From Citrobacter sedlakii NBRC 105722 (GTDB taxonomy: Bacteria > Pseudomonadota > Gammaproteobacteria > Enterobacterales > Enterobacteriaceae): a stretch of DNA of 64,000 nt. The notes under the pieces were generated by a model. That model saw nothing but the letters and a program-made list of their open reading frames with translations, was not told where the DNA came from and did not search any database. The stretch is from NCBI RefSeq assembly GCF_000759835.1, contig NZ_BBNB01000007.1:62001-126000 (forward strand), given 5' to 3'. Below, piece after piece: positions 10,020 through 18,808 of the stretch. The translations under genes and the position numbers were made by a program. How positions within the stretch are numbered: position 1 is the first letter of the stretch; each line of letters begins with the position of its first letter.

Positions 10020-11896
10020 GGCGTCTCTCCTTTCGCTTCTGCCAGCGTTTTCAGCAGGTTGTCGCGGGTTAAAAGGGTTGGCAGCGTCTGCCCTTGAGGC
10101 AGGCCGGGGCCATAGATTTGGTTATACGGCACGGCGACCTGACCGCGTGCGTTGAGAAAGGCGGTGATCTCATCAGACGGCAACGTCCAGTCTCCCCGCA
10201 GCGCAACCACATCCGGTTGCCCCAGCGCCTCCTGCACGGACGGCGTCGTGAGAACATTGTATTTATTGACTTTGCAGGTAATGCACCACTCGGCGGTGAC
10301 GTCGATAAACACGCGCTTATGCTGCGCGAGCGCATCGGTAATGGCCTGCTCGCTCAGCGGTTGCCAGTTAACGCGCTCTTTTTCTGCGGGCGACGATGAG
10401 AAGCCCAGATGTGGCAGCAACAGCGTTGCCAGCCAGATTGCCGACCCCAGCATCATCAGACCGAGCAGTCGACGCAGCCCATTCATCCAGCGCCCCGGAC
10501 GCGGCAGACGCTGCGCCAGACCGGGCCGCATCGCCACCAGCAGCCACGGCAGGCTCATCCCCACGCCAAGCGCGAGAAAAAGCCCCCACAGCGTCGGTAA
10601 CGAGGCGGTCAGCGCCACCGCCACTGCGGTGCCGAGGAACGGCGCGCTGCAAGGCGTCGCCAACAGCGTGGCGAAAGCGCCTTGCCAGAAATGCCCGGCC
10701 AGGCCGTTGCCGCCGTGGGTCGCCAGTTTTGTCGTCAGGGAGGCAGGCAAGCGAAAGGTGAACAGGCCAAACAGGCTGGCGCTGAAGGCTAACATTACCA
10801 GCATCATCACGCCGATAAACCACGGGTTCTGGAACTGTATTCCCCACCCCAGAGCCTGATTGCTCAGGCGCAGAATGGTCATTAACAGCGCCAGCGCCAT
10901 GAACGACGCCAGTATGCCGACCACCGAAGCAAGGAACTGGCGACGGACCTGCCGGCGACTTTTATCTTCCACCAGCAATACCGAACCCAGCTTCATAGCC
11001 AGTACCGGCAACACGCAGGGCATAAGATTCAGGATCAAACCGCCCGCCAGCGCCATCAGCACGACCTGCCAGAGCGGTAACCCGCCGCCGACCGCGGCGG
11101 GCGCATCGCCAGGCGTAAGTTCACTCTCCTGCGCAACCTCGTTATCCGCCAGCACCAGCGTCAACGGTTGGCCGCGCAGATCGGGCGCGCCTTCTCCCCA
11201 ACTGTCGTGAACCGGAACCGTCGCCCGCATCGTGTCACCGTCAACACGAATATGCGGTTTGCCAAAATCCACCTCCCCGACGCTATCGAGAAACAACGCG
11301 GGATCCGTCCAGCCTGCGCTCCGCTGCGCCGTCACGATCAGTTCGCCGGGACGCGCGTCGGCCTGAAGCGTATCCGTCAGCCCTTGCGCCAGCGGAATGC
11401 GCCCCATCGCCTGAGCGTAATCGTGGGCAAAGCCAGCATCCCGGGAAGATGGCGTGACGGAAAAGGGATAATCGGTGAGCAGACACACGTTGCTACAGGT
11501 AGAAAGCGTCAGCACGCCAGCAAGCGTGGCGGGCGCTTTCCCCTGAACGCGCAACGGAAACGTGACGCGCTGGTGATAGCCCTGGGTGGTGATACCGGCA
11601 ACGTCAAAACGCGCGGGCGTCGGCCAGAACCAGTTGACGGCTGGCGAGTTCTCTTTCCACGCGATGGACGGCGCAATGCCGCCTTCGCCGGGCGAACGCC
11701 AGTAGGTTTTCCAGCCGTCTTCCAGCTTGACGTCTATGAGCAGGCGCGTTTCACCCTGCGCAGTGGTGTCCGCACGAACCCGTACGCTGGCATGATCGTT
11801 CTGCGGGGAACGCAACCAGCCGCTCTCTGCCGCCCAGGATACGGGCAGCCAGAGGAATAACAGACAGATCAGCGCCTGCCTGAATGCAAGAATCAT
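10016..11896 (-). CDS. scsB: ScsB, DsbD-like transmembrane electron transporter
   Basis: The 626-residue protein has three parts. A signal peptide and a periplasmic domain (about 23-270) carry a CSNVC pair (Cys134 and Cys138). A polytopic membrane domain (about 275-495) carries the two redox cysteines expected in DsbD relatives, Cys294 in NLMPC and Cys416 in LLATPC. A C-terminal thioredoxin domain has the active site EWCITC (Cys538 and Cys541). Electrons pass from cytoplasmic thioredoxin across the membrane to ScsC and probably other Scs proteins. The periplasmic domain is larger than in DsbD, as is usual for ScsB. Confidence 0.95.
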   Translation of the reverse strand: MILAFRQALICLLFLWLPVSWAAESGWLRSPQNDHASVRVRADTTAQGETRLLIDVKLEDGWKTYWRSPGEGGIAPSIAWKENSPAVNWFWPTPARFDVAGITTQGYHQRVTFPLRVQGKAPATLAGVLTLSTCSNVCLLTDYPFSVTPSSRDAGFAHDYAQAMGRIPLAQGLTDTLQADARPGELIVTAQRSAGWTDPALFLDSVGEVDFGKPHIRVDGDTMRATVPVHDSWGEGAPDLRGQPLTLVLADNEVAQESELTPGDAPAAVGGGLPLWQVVLMALAGGLILNLMPCVLPVLAMKLGSVLLVEDKSRRQVRRQFLASVVGILASFMALALLMTILRLSNQALGWGIQFQNPWFIGVMMLVMLAFSASLFGLFTFRLPASLTTKLATHGGNGLAGHFWQGAFATLLATPCSAPFLGTAVAVALTASLPTLWGLFLALGVGMSLPWLLVAMRPGLAQRLPRPGRWMNGLRRLLGLMMLGSAIWLATLLLPHLGFSSSPAEKERVNWQPLSEQAITDALAQHKRVFIDVTAEWCITCKVNKYNVLTTPSVQEALGQPDVVALRGDWTLPSDEITAFLNARGQVAVPYNQIYGPGLPQGQTLPTLLTRDNLLKTLAEAKGETP

Positions 11897-11944
11897 AATT
11901 TTTCTCCATGAATGATTAACTAACTGTGCAGCACAGCCGGTCTG

Positions 11945-12310
11945 TCATTCACGGAAGACGCAGAATCGGAGATGGACCCGTAGTCCGGGCGGAGAAATAA
12001 CGCGTTGCGGAAAGAACGGTAAACGCACCGTCCGTCGCGGGGTTAGCAGGGCAAGGAGTAGACAAAACGCCAGTATCGCGCCTTCGAAAACCACCGGCGG
12101 CGCGGCAAGCAACGATTTTGCACTGAGCTCGCACGGCGTGACGGGCGTTGCGTCATCCGGTGCCGACGAGGGCGCAGAAACGACCGTCGTCGCCGTGGCC
12201 GTGTCCATCTGCAACGCATGCAGGCCCGCCATGCGCTGCGCGGTACAAACTATCACCACGACACATGCCAGGCAGAGAAACCACCATCCCATCCGTTGAC
12301 GTTTCGCCAT
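11945..12310 (-). CDS. scsA: ScsA, small inner-membrane protein of the copper-suppressor operon
   Basis: From the ATG at 12310 the product has 121 residues, close to the length I recall for Salmonella ScsA. That start follows GTGAGGG; an ATG five codons upstream (12325) lacks a ribosome-binding site. There are two hydrophobic stretches, near the N-terminus and around residues 70-90, with a periplasmic stretch between them that contains a single cysteine (TPCELS). The C-terminus is basic. It is the first gene of scsABCD, 48 bp before scsB. A role in copper or peroxide tolerance comes from family context; no catalytic motif is visible. Confidence 0.85.
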   Translation of the reverse strand: MAKRQRMGWWFLCLACVVVIVCTAQRMAGLHALQMDTATATTVVSAPSSAPDDATPVTPCELSAKSLLAAPPVVFEGAILAFCLLLALLTPRRTVRLPFFPQRVISPPGLRVHLRFCVFRE

Positions 12311-12491
12311 TACACCCTCACTCATTGACGCGAGTTATCTTAGCCACTGTCGGGGAATAAGCAACTGTTGGGCTGTAAAGTTATGTGGGTCATGAGGTTG
12401 GCATACGGCGACGGGAGGATTACCCTACACTTAACGGTGACACCTTTTCAGGGATCCCTTCAGCCTGTATTGATTAACCCGAGAGAACGCT

Positions 12492-13412
12492 ATGGAATTA
12501 AAGGATTATTACGCCATCATGGGCGTGAAGCCGACGGACGATCTCAAGACGATCAAGACCGCTTACCGCCGACTGGCCCGCAAGTACCATCCTGATGTCA
12601 GCAAAGAAACCGACGCCGAAGCCCGCTTTAAAGAAATTGCCGAGGCGTGGGAAGTGTTGAGCGACGAGCAGCGCCGCGCTGAATACGATCAGCTGTGGCA
12701 GCACCGTAACGACCCGCAGTTTGACCGTCAGTTTCAGCAGGGCGAAAACCCGCGCTACAACGCCGAAGATTTTGACGATATTTTTTCCTCCATTTTTGGT
12801 CAGCAAGCGCGGCATACGCGTCAGCGTCACGCCAGCCGCGGCCATGATATCGAAATCGACGTTGCAGTCTTTCTTGAAGAAACGCTGGCGGAACATAACC
12901 GCACCATCAGCTATAACCTGCCGGTATATAACGCGTTTGGCATGGTAGAGCGCGAAATGCCTAAAACGCTGAACGTAAAAATCCCGGCGGGTGTGGGCAA
13001 CGGTCAGCGGATCCGCTTAAAAGGCCAGGGAACCCCGGGCGAAAACGGCGGGCCGAACGGCGACCTGTGGCTGGTGATTCATATCGCGCCCCATCCGCTG
13101 TTTGACATAGTGAATCAGGATCTGGAGATCGTGGTGCCACTGGCGCCATGGGAAGCCGCGCTGGGTGCGAAAATTGCGGTGCCTACGCTGAAAGAGAGCA
13201 TTCTGGTCACCGTTCCCCCCGGCAGCCAGTCCGGGCAGCGCTTGCGCATTAAAGGCAAAGGCCTGGTGAGCAAAAAACAGACCGGTGATTTATACGTGGT
13301 CATCAAAATTGTGATGCCGCCGAAACCTGACGAACGCGCACGCGCGCTGTGGCAGCAGTTGGCGGAGGCGCAGTCGGGGTTTGATCCGCGCAAAGACTGG
13401 GGGAAAGCATAA
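12492..13412 (+). CDS. cbpA: Curved-DNA-binding DnaJ-type co-chaperone CbpA
   Basis: The 306-residue protein matches E. coli CbpA. The N-terminal J domain (about 5-69) has the HPD triad in [10 protein letters not shown] linker rich in aspartate and phenylalanine follows, and then the two beta-sandwich substrate-binding domains of the DnaJ C-terminal type, without the zinc-finger region of DnaJ. CbpA stimulates DnaK and also binds curved DNA in the nucleoid in stationary phase. cbpM overlaps its stop codon (TAATG), which fits coupled synthesis with its inhibitor. Confidence 0.97.
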   Translation: MELKDYYAIMGVKPTDDLKTIKTAYRRLARKYHPDVSKETDAEARFKEIAEAWEVLSDEQRRAEYDQLWQHRNDPQFDRQFQQGENPRYNAEDFDDIFSSIFGQQARHTRQRHASRGHDIEIDVAVFLEETLAEHNRTISYNLPVYNAFGMVEREMPKTLNVKIPAGVGNGQRIRLKGQGTPGENGGPNGDLWLVIHIAPHPLFDIVNQDLEIVVPLAPWEAALGAKIAVPTLKESILVTVPPGSQSGQRLRIKGKGLVSKKQTGDLYVVIKIVMPPKPDERARALWQQLAEAQSGFDPRKDWGKA

Positions 13413-13717
13413 TGGCTAATGTCACCATCACCTTCACGGTTACTGAATTTTGTCTGCATACCGGCGTCACGGAAGAGGAACTGAATGAGCTGGTCGGGTT
13501 GGGTGTGATTGAACCGTATGACGATACCGCTCCCGGCTGGCAGTTTGACGATCGCGCCGCCGCGGTGGTGCAGCGCGCGCTCCGGCTGCGTCAGGAACTG
13601 GCGCTGGACTGGCCGGGTATCGCCGTTGCCCTTACTCTACTGGAAGACAATACGCGTTTGCGCCAGGAAAATCGCCTGCTGCGCCAGCGGCTTTCGCGCT
13701 TTATTGCCCATCCATAA
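13412..13717 (+). CDS. cbpM: CbpM, modulator of CbpA
   Basis: The 101-residue MerR/HTH-like protein matches E. coli CbpM. The N-terminal half has a winged-helix-like segment ([20 protein letters not shown]) and the C-terminus is helical ([19 protein letters not shown]). CbpM binds the CbpA J domain and blocks both its co-chaperone and DNA-binding activity. The ATG shares a base with the cbpA stop codon. Confidence 0.95.
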   Translation: MANVTITFTVTEFCLHTGVTEEELNELVGLGVIEPYDDTAPGWQFDDRAAAVVQRALRLRQELALDWPGIAVALTLLEDNTRLRQENRLLRQRLSRFIAHP

Positions 13718-13834
13718 ATTCCGGGCGGCGAAAGCTGCCCTTTTATCCAGCAATGATATAAATCAACGCTGACGCTGTCGGATCACCGTAGAATAGTAGC
13801 ATCTAGAATACCACTTTATGGGAAGCCGTGGGCC

Positions 13835-14914
13835 ATGAGCGATAAGAAACGAACGCGCTGGCAGCGCCGTCCGGGAACGACAGGCGGTAAACTCCCCTGG
13901 CATGACTGGCGCAACGCCACCAGTTGGCGTAAAGCGACGCAGTTTCTGATGTTGGCGATCAATGGATATATTGGTGTGACCTTTTATTACTGGGTGCGCT
14001 ATTACGAAACCGGCGGAGCCAGCCTGTATCTGCCCCGCCCTGGCGGAATTGAAGGCTGGCTACCTATCGCCGGTCTGATGAATCTGCGCTACACGCTGGA
14101 AACCGGATTTCTGCCGCCAATTCATGCTGCCGCCATGCTGTTACTGGTGGCCTTTATGCTAACCAGCCTGCTGCTGAAAAAATCTTTCTGTTCGTGGCTG
14201 TGTCCTGTCGGTACGCTGTCGGAACTTATCGCCAATCTTGGGAAGCGGCTCTTTGGCCGTCATTTCAGTCTTCCCCGGTTTCTGGATATTCCCTTGCGGG
14301 GACTAAAGTATCTTTTGCTGGTCTTTTTTCTCTCTATTTCGTTGTCGATGCCTGCGCAGGGTATACAGTATTTTCTGATGTCCGCCTACGGCATTATTAT
14401 CGATGTCAAAATGCTCGATTTCTTTCGCCATATCGGCACGATAACGCTCCTCAGCGTCGCACTGCTGGTGGTCCTGAGCTTATTTATTCGTCACGCCTGG
14501 TGTCGCTATCTGTGTCCTTACGGCGCATTGCTGGGGCTGTTATCTCTGCTTTCACCGTTCAAAATCCGCCGTAATGCCCGTCGCTGTATTGACTGTGGTA
14601 AATGCGCGAAAAACTGCCCGTCGCGTATTCCGGTAGATAAGCTGATCCAGGTGCGCACCGTGGAATGTACGGGCTGTATGACCTGCGTGGAGTCCTGCCC
14701 GGTCGCCCAGACCCTGAGTTTTTCTCTGCGCACGCCTGGCGGAGAGACAGGGAAACGGCACGGCGCGCTGTCCGGGGTGACGATGGCGCTGCTGGTGTTA
14801 GGGGTTATGTTCGCCAGCGTGGCGTTCGCGATGCTGGCAGGCGTGTGGGAAAGCCCGGTGCCAGAACATCTCTATTTTCGCCTGATTCCGCAGGCAGGCG
14901 CCATTGGGCATTAA
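13835..14914 (+). CDS. yccM: Polyferredoxin-like membrane protein YccM
   Basis: The 359-residue NapH-type protein matches E. coli YccM. It has membrane helices around residues 30-50, 88-110, 155-175 and 205-230 and near the C-terminus. Two CxxxCP motifs (CSWLCP near 128, CRYLCP near 225) lie beside membrane segments. Two 4Fe-4S ferredoxin motifs (CIDCGKCAKNCP and CTGCMTCVESCP) lie around 250-290. It probably passes electrons across the inner membrane. In E. coli it sits next to the tor operon, but here the tor genes are absent and yccM follows cbpM directly. The electron acceptor is unknown. Confidence 0.92.
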   Translation: MSDKKRTRWQRRPGTTGGKLPWHDWRNATSWRKATQFLMLAINGYIGVTFYYWVRYYETGGASLYLPRPGGIEGWLPIAGLMNLRYTLETGFLPPIHAAAMLLLVAFMLTSLLLKKSFCSWLCPVGTLSELIANLGKRLFGRHFSLPRFLDIPLRGLKYLLLVFFLSISLSMPAQGIQYFLMSAYGIIIDVKMLDFFRHIGTITLLSVALLVVLSLFIRHAWCRYLCPYGALLGLLSLLSPFKIRRNARRCIDCGKCAKNCPSRIPVDKLIQVRTVECTGCMTCVESCPVAQTLSFSLRTPGGETGKRHGALSGVTMALLVLGVMFASVAFAMLAGVWESPVPEHLYFRLIPQAGAIGH

Positions 14915-14920
14915 ATCCGA

Positions 14921-14943
14921 GCCGGATAAGGACGTCATCCGGC
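14921..14943. terminator. REP-like hairpin between yccM and the AI-2E-family gene
   Basis: A 7-bp inverted repeat (GCCGGAT, 14921-14927, with ATCCGGC, 14937-14943) lies in the 38-bp gap between two convergent genes. It resembles half a REP unit and probably ends transcription or protects the 3' ends of both. Confidence 0.6.
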
Positions 14944-14952
14944 ACGAAAGAT

Positions 14953-16068
14953 TTATTCCGGCTTCTGGTCGTCGGCCATACCATCCTCGATAAAATCTTT
15001 ATCCAGTTCTTCCGCGTTGCCTTCATGATCGCGCCCGGAAAGAATGTTCCAGCAGGCGATAAACAACGCGGCGACCAACGGACCAATCACAAAGCCGTTA
15101 ATGCCGTAGATTTCCATGCCGCCCAGCGTGGTGATCAGGATCAGGTAGTCCGGCATCTTCGTGTCTTTGCCGACCAGAATCGGTCGCAGAATGTTATCCA
15201 CCAGACCGACAATCACCATAAAGAAACCGACGATAAAAAAGCCCTGCCACAGCTGCTGCGTCGCAAACAGATAAATGGCCGCAGGCACCCAGACGATGGC
15301 AGAGCCTACCGCCGGGATAAGCGACAGGAACGCCATCAGCGCGCCCCATAAAATACTGCCTTCGATTCCGGCAATATAAAACGCAATCCCGCCCAGCGTC
15401 CCCTGCACAATCGCCACCACAACCGTACCTTTTACCGTCGCGCGGGAAACGCCGGCAAATTTCGCAAACAGATGCTGCTTCACAAAGTCTGACAGGGGAA
15501 GCGAATCGAGGATCTGACGCACCAGAAAAGGCCCGTCTTTTAGCAGGAAGAACAGCAGATACAGCATTACGCCGAAACTGATGGCAAAGCCAAAGGTTCC
15601 TTTGCCAATCAGAAACGCGCTACCTGCCAGATACTGCCCCCCTTTCAGGGCCACCTCAGAGAGTTTTTGTTGGATTTCCGCAGCGCTGTCGAGATTGTGA
15701 TCGGCAAGAAACGTTCGTGCCCAGTCAGGCATATGGGCAAATAAACTCGCGATCACCTCCGGAAACTGGGCGTTATTATTCTGTAGCTTGACGTAAACGA
15801 CGTTCAGTTCGAAGGCCAGCGAGGAGAGGATGAGTGTCAGCGGAATGAAGACGATCAGACAGATAATCCCCAGCGTCAGCAGTGACGCCAGACCATTGCG
15901 TTCTCCCAGCGCGACGCGCAATTTGTTCTTTATGGGATAAAAAATAACCGTAAGGATCGCAGCCCAAAGGATAGCGGAGAAGTACGGTGACAAAACATCG
16001 AAGAACGCCCATGTCACCATAACCAGCAGGAAAAGGAAAAATCCTTTTGTCAGTCCGTTAAAACGCAT
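14953..16068 (-). CDS. AI-2E-family (PerM/TqsA-type) inner-membrane transporter
   Basis: The 371-residue protein has the family layout: two helices at the N-terminus (about 8-45), one at 60-85, a large cytoplasmic loop (about 90-150), and four to five helices from about 150 to 345. It has the conserved LSLIPAVGSAIVW and GLVDNILRPILVG segments. The acidic C-terminus (DKDFIEDGMADDQ) is cytoplasmic. Relatives include TqsA, linked to AI-2 export, and Na+/H+ antiporters of the same superfamily, so the substrate cannot be named. The divergent neighbour across 570 bp is an iraM-like gene. Confidence 0.85.
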   Translation of the reverse strand: MRFNGLTKGFFLFLLVMVTWAFFDVLSPYFSAILWAAILTVIFYPIKNKLRVALGERNGLASLLTLGIICLIVFIPLTLILSSLAFELNVVYVKLQNNNAQFPEVIASLFAHMPDWARTFLADHNLDSAAEIQQKLSEVALKGGQYLAGSAFLIGKGTFGFAISFGVMLYLLFFLLKDGPFLVRQILDSLPLSDFVKQHLFAKFAGVSRATVKGTVVVAIVQGTLGGIAFYIAGIEGSILWGALMAFLSLIPAVGSAIVWVPAAIYLFATQQLWQGFFIVGFFMVIVGLVDNILRPILVGKDTKMPDYLILITTLGGMEIYGINGFVIGPLVAALFIACWNILSGRDHEGNAEELDKDFIEDGMADDQKPE

Positions 16069-16637
16069 TAGTCAGTCCTGTAAACAAAACAACTCTTTGG
16101 ACTATAGGTCTGATTGGGAATTTTACAATCCCGGAGAGCAGGAAAAATGCGGCAACAAAGGCGCCCCCTTTCCATCGTGCGTTGTGGAAATGGCCACTCA
16201 AGAGCCAGAGCAGGCATAATTATTACTCTCTCTCTGGCAAAACCACCCAATCTGTCATAATTTTAGGTGTTAATATTTTATAGCCAATAGTTCTCGCCGA
16301 TATTTTTCTTGCCAGAATCATCTGAGGCGAGGTAAATCAGAACCAACAAAATATTACTGTCGGCATTTCTATTTTGCAGCTTACCGCTTCGCTTTATTTG
16401 ATCAAAAAATGATCGCATTTTAATTAGTAACGTAAAGTTATGTATAGCTTTCAATAAGATTTTTACCGCTTACCTGCTGAATTAAAAAGAAAAATAAAAA
16501 GAGATAACAAAAACGATCGTTTTTCAAGGACTTACATCACCTTGAAACATAGTGAAACGTTGTTTACTTTTAGAAACAAGCCTACACCAGCCTATTTCAA
16601 ATGATATCAAGAAGTGCGTAACTTAAAGGAGTTAAGT
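16069..16637. other. AT-rich intergenic region upstream of the iraM-like gene
   Basis: These 569 bp are much richer in A and T than the flanking core. They hold no reading frame that I recognise. They must carry the promoters for the divergent AI-2E-family and iraM-like genes. A short direct repeat, TGAAAC, occurs at 16543-16548 and 16553-16558, with a 10-bp period. The composition suggests silencing by H-NS, which is inference. Confidence 0.5.
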
Positions 16638-16994
16638 GTGAAGTGGACAGTAATTGACACAATTGCATGCCCTAATACTGGTATTGCGTTTTCCAGCATC
16701 GTCAGCCTAAAAATGCTCAAACTGGTAATTTGGTATGAAGGAGATGTCATTATTCCAGCCGGATCAACAATTGAACCTTTTGCGGAAGGCATAAAAATTG
16801 ATGGAGAATATCATCCACTAAAAGTCTACAATATCACGACGCTTAAACTTTCTGTCTGGCGCGAAATGAAAGAGAAAATTAAATGTCCGGAAAGCAGTCG
16901 CGACGACGATGATCTCTGCCTTACCCCCTTCAAATGCGCACTCAAAGTTTGCCCTTACGGTAAAAAACGCCCACAACATTCATTGGTGTCCTGA
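16638..16994 (+). CDS. iraM: IraM/RssC-like anti-adaptor of RssB (stabilises RpoS)
   Basis: The start is taken as GTG at 16638, because AAGGAG lies six bases upstream. An ATG at 16614 has no such site. The 118-residue product begins MKWTVIDTIACPNTGIAFS, and has an IWY segment near residue 34 and a cysteine-rich CPYGKK end. These match the pattern of E. coli IraM as I remember it (MKW-VIDT, GI-FS, IWY, YN, CP, ICPYG), though similarity between is modest. IraM binds RssB and blocks delivery of RpoS to ClpXP. In E. coli it responds to magnesium starvation through PhoP, and Salmonella has a relative called RssC. I found no convincing PhoP box. Confidence 0.78.
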   Translation: MKWTVIDTIACPNTGIAFSSIVSLKMLKLVIWYEGDVIIPAGSTIEPFAEGIKIDGEYHPLKVYNITTLKLSVWREMKEKIKCPESSRDDDDLCLTPFKCALKVCPYGKKRPQHSLVS

Positions 16995-17380
16995 AGGACT
17001 CTTTCAACAAGGATGTGCTTACGCGCGCGTCTGTTAGGTATAACGAGCAAGCATCGCTTCCGGGATGGGGCACAGCGCGGAGTCCGCTCGATAGACGGGT
17101 TGCGATGCCTATTCGCCCGCGACGCAAAAGGTGACGCGTTTTTTATCGCCGACCAGCTTATCCTGTACTTCCATTCTGCGACTGACTGGAGGTTTCCTGT
17201 GTGTGGACGCTTGCACAAGCTCAAACCTGTGAAGAGCATCTTGCCTACCAGGCAGACGAAGCCTGTCGTGACATAACATACGACCCGGTATAGCCGGAGA
17301 GTAACTCCGGCTGAATTTATCCGAAGTATCCAAAAAGACGAAGATCTCTGATTTAGCATTGCACTGATTTTGGACCAGGG
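16995..17380. other. Stretch without a recognised gene, with one strong hairpin
   Basis: These 386 bp between the iraM-like gene and the GNAT gene hold only short overlapping frames that resemble nothing I know. Base composition shifts from balanced (17000-17280) to AT-rich. A perfect 8-bp stem AGCCGGAG-AGTAA-CTCCGGCT (17292-17312) lies 68 bp past the end of the minus-strand GNAT gene and may end that operon, although no T-run follows. The region may be a decayed mobile element or an island boundary. Confidence 0.4.
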
Positions 17381-17878
17381 TCACCGCAACAAAGCATATA
17401 GTTTGCTGTCATAGAGGTTACCGTTCTTATATGCTGCCTTTTTTAACACGCCCTCTAATTCAAAACCGTTTTTTTCAAGAATCCTGCATGATCCCAAATT
17501 ATGAGAAAAGACGGTCGCATATAATCGGATGATATTGTGATCCTGGAATGAAAGCTGCACCATCTGTTTTACAGCTTTTGTCATGATCCCTTTTCCCCAG
17601 TGATCTTCTCCAAGCCAGTATCCAAGTTCTGCGCTTTTCTCATACATATCACAACCTACTGTAATACCGATACCGCCCACCGCTTGACCGTCAATGACGA
17701 TTGCAAGGTTGCGAGTTTTCTTTAAATCTTGCGTTTGGCAAAATTCAATAAAGCGCACAGCATCTTCTTCCGTATAGGGGTAGGGAAAGATATTTCTCAA
17801 ATTTCGGGCAATGTTCCGGTTATTTGCATGATGTGCCAGGTCGTGAACATAGCCTAAAGACCATTCTTTTAATTCCAT
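17381..17878 (-). CDS. GNAT-family N-acetyltransferase (RimJ/RimL-like)
   Basis: This 165-residue protein is a single GNAT domain. The acetyl-CoA pyrophosphate loop lies in YWLGEDHWGKGIMT (residues 87-100), followed by a helix, and the motif B segment is NLGSCRILEKNGFELEGVLKKA (about 127-148). This fits the RimJ/RimL-type family, which acetylates protein N-termini, small molecules or, in some toxins, aminoacyl-tRNA. The start follows TAGGAGA, seven bases before the ATG. It lies 15 bp after the synthetase-like gene, so the two are almost certainly co-transcribed. Codon use is AT-rich, unlike the flanking core, which suggests horizontal transfer. The substrate is unknown. Confidence 0.85.
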   Translation of the reverse strand: MELKEWSLGYVHDLAHHANNRNIARNLRNIFPYPYTEEDAVRFIEFCQTQDLKKTRNLAIVIDGQAVGGIGITVGCDMYEKSAELGYWLGEDHWGKGIMTKAVKQMVQLSFQDHNIIRLYATVFSHNLGSCRILEKNGFELEGVLKKAAYKNGNLYDSKLYALLR

Positions 17879-17893
17879 AAATTTTCTCCTAAG

Positions 17894-18808
17894 CTATAAC
17901 AACCTTTCCAAACCAAGACCACTTATTAAACACCGATTTTTTTTACTCCCGGTCATTTTGCTAATCCAATCAACAAAACCACCATCGCCGATCTCAATTT
18001 GCTCGTTATCTTTTTGTACATAAATCTTAAAGTTGATTCCTTTGTAGTAGTTGTTGTTCTCACTTTTTAGATCAACAGAAACAGGAGTATCAGGAAACAT
18101 CTCTTTTACAGCAGAGTACATTTCTTCAAAAAAGTCCTCATAGGCTGTATACCCAGTTCGCCGTCTTAGCACAATCGTCATTTTACGATGGTATCTTGTC
18201 TGTACTAAATGATCATAGAATTGAAGATGGTGCTTTAACAGCTCCTTTTCACACAGATAAGAGCCCTTATCCTTTGCGGCGGATACAATGCAAAAAATCC
18301 CAAAATGTGCATATAAATTTTCGCCTTCCCACTTCTGACCTCTGACTACGCGTGACGTCGTCGCATAATGTGTACAGCGGGTATGGTCAATTTGGTTGTT
18401 CAATATATCATTGGAAAGCATGATTGCCAGAATATTAGACGGGTCGGAAAGCACCTCAACATTCCGTACCGCACTTAATACATTGTTTTGGTTTACACAG
18501 CCAAACACACTACAACTGCCAATCGGTGCAACCGGGGACAACAGTTTGTTTGTCATTCCGGTTTTTGATGTCATTGATAATAGTTCAAGCTCCAACTGGT
18601 GTAGTTTAATCGGATCAAAGCTGCCGGGAGCAACAAAGCGATTTTCCCTGAAAGCATGCAGGACTTTTTGTGGTGAGGATTTCGCTGTTCTTAGTAAAAA
18701 GAGTTTCAATAAAAGAGAATTGAAGTCTGCTGTATTCAAAGAACATATTCTGTCGAAAATGTCCTGTACTTCTATTTTTTCTAATATTCTCTTGCAAATT
18801 TTGTCCAT
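17894..18808 (-). CDS. Class II aminoacyl-tRNA-synthetase-like protein (HisRS/HisZ-type fold, no anticodon domain)
   Basis: I do not recognise this 304-residue protein by name, but its motifs read as a class II synthetase core. Motif 2-like: THYATTSRVVRGQ ... AHFGIF (residues 146-172), aligning with HisRS IGPVFRYERPQ ... HQF. Substrate-loop-like: NYYKGINFKIYV (253-264) and IGDGGFVDW (273-281), aligning with HisRS YYTGIVFEV and GGGRYDNL. Motif 3: SGLGLERLL (296-304), where the protein ends, so there is no anticodon-binding domain. The usual glutamate of motif 2 appears to be valine. Residues 1-90 have no clear match. It may aminoacylate or adenylate something other than a tRNA, or may be a regulatory subunit like HisZ. 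AT-rich codon use suggests transfer. Confidence 0.72.
   Translation of the reverse strand: MDKICKRILEKIEVQDIFDRICSLNTADFNSLLLKLFLLRTAKSSPQKVLHAFRENRFVAPGSFDPIKLHQLELELLSMTSKTGMTNKLLSPVAPIGSCSVFGCVNQNNVLSAVRNVEVLSDPSNILAIMLSNDILNNQIDHTRCTHYATTSRVVRGQKWEGENLYAHFGIFCIVSAAKDKGSYLCEKELLKHHLQFYDHLVQTRYHRKMTIVLRRRTGYTAYEDFFEEMYSAVKEMFPDTPVSVDLKSENNNYYKGINFKIYVQKDNEQIEIGDGGFVDWISKMTGSKKNRCLISGLGLERLL

Noticed and set aside
16501..16637. A PhoP box upstream of the iraM-like gene
   Set aside because: TGAAAC repeats at 16543 and 16553 have a 10-bp period and do not match the (T/G)GTTTA-N5-(T/G)GTTTA pattern. The call would be forced.
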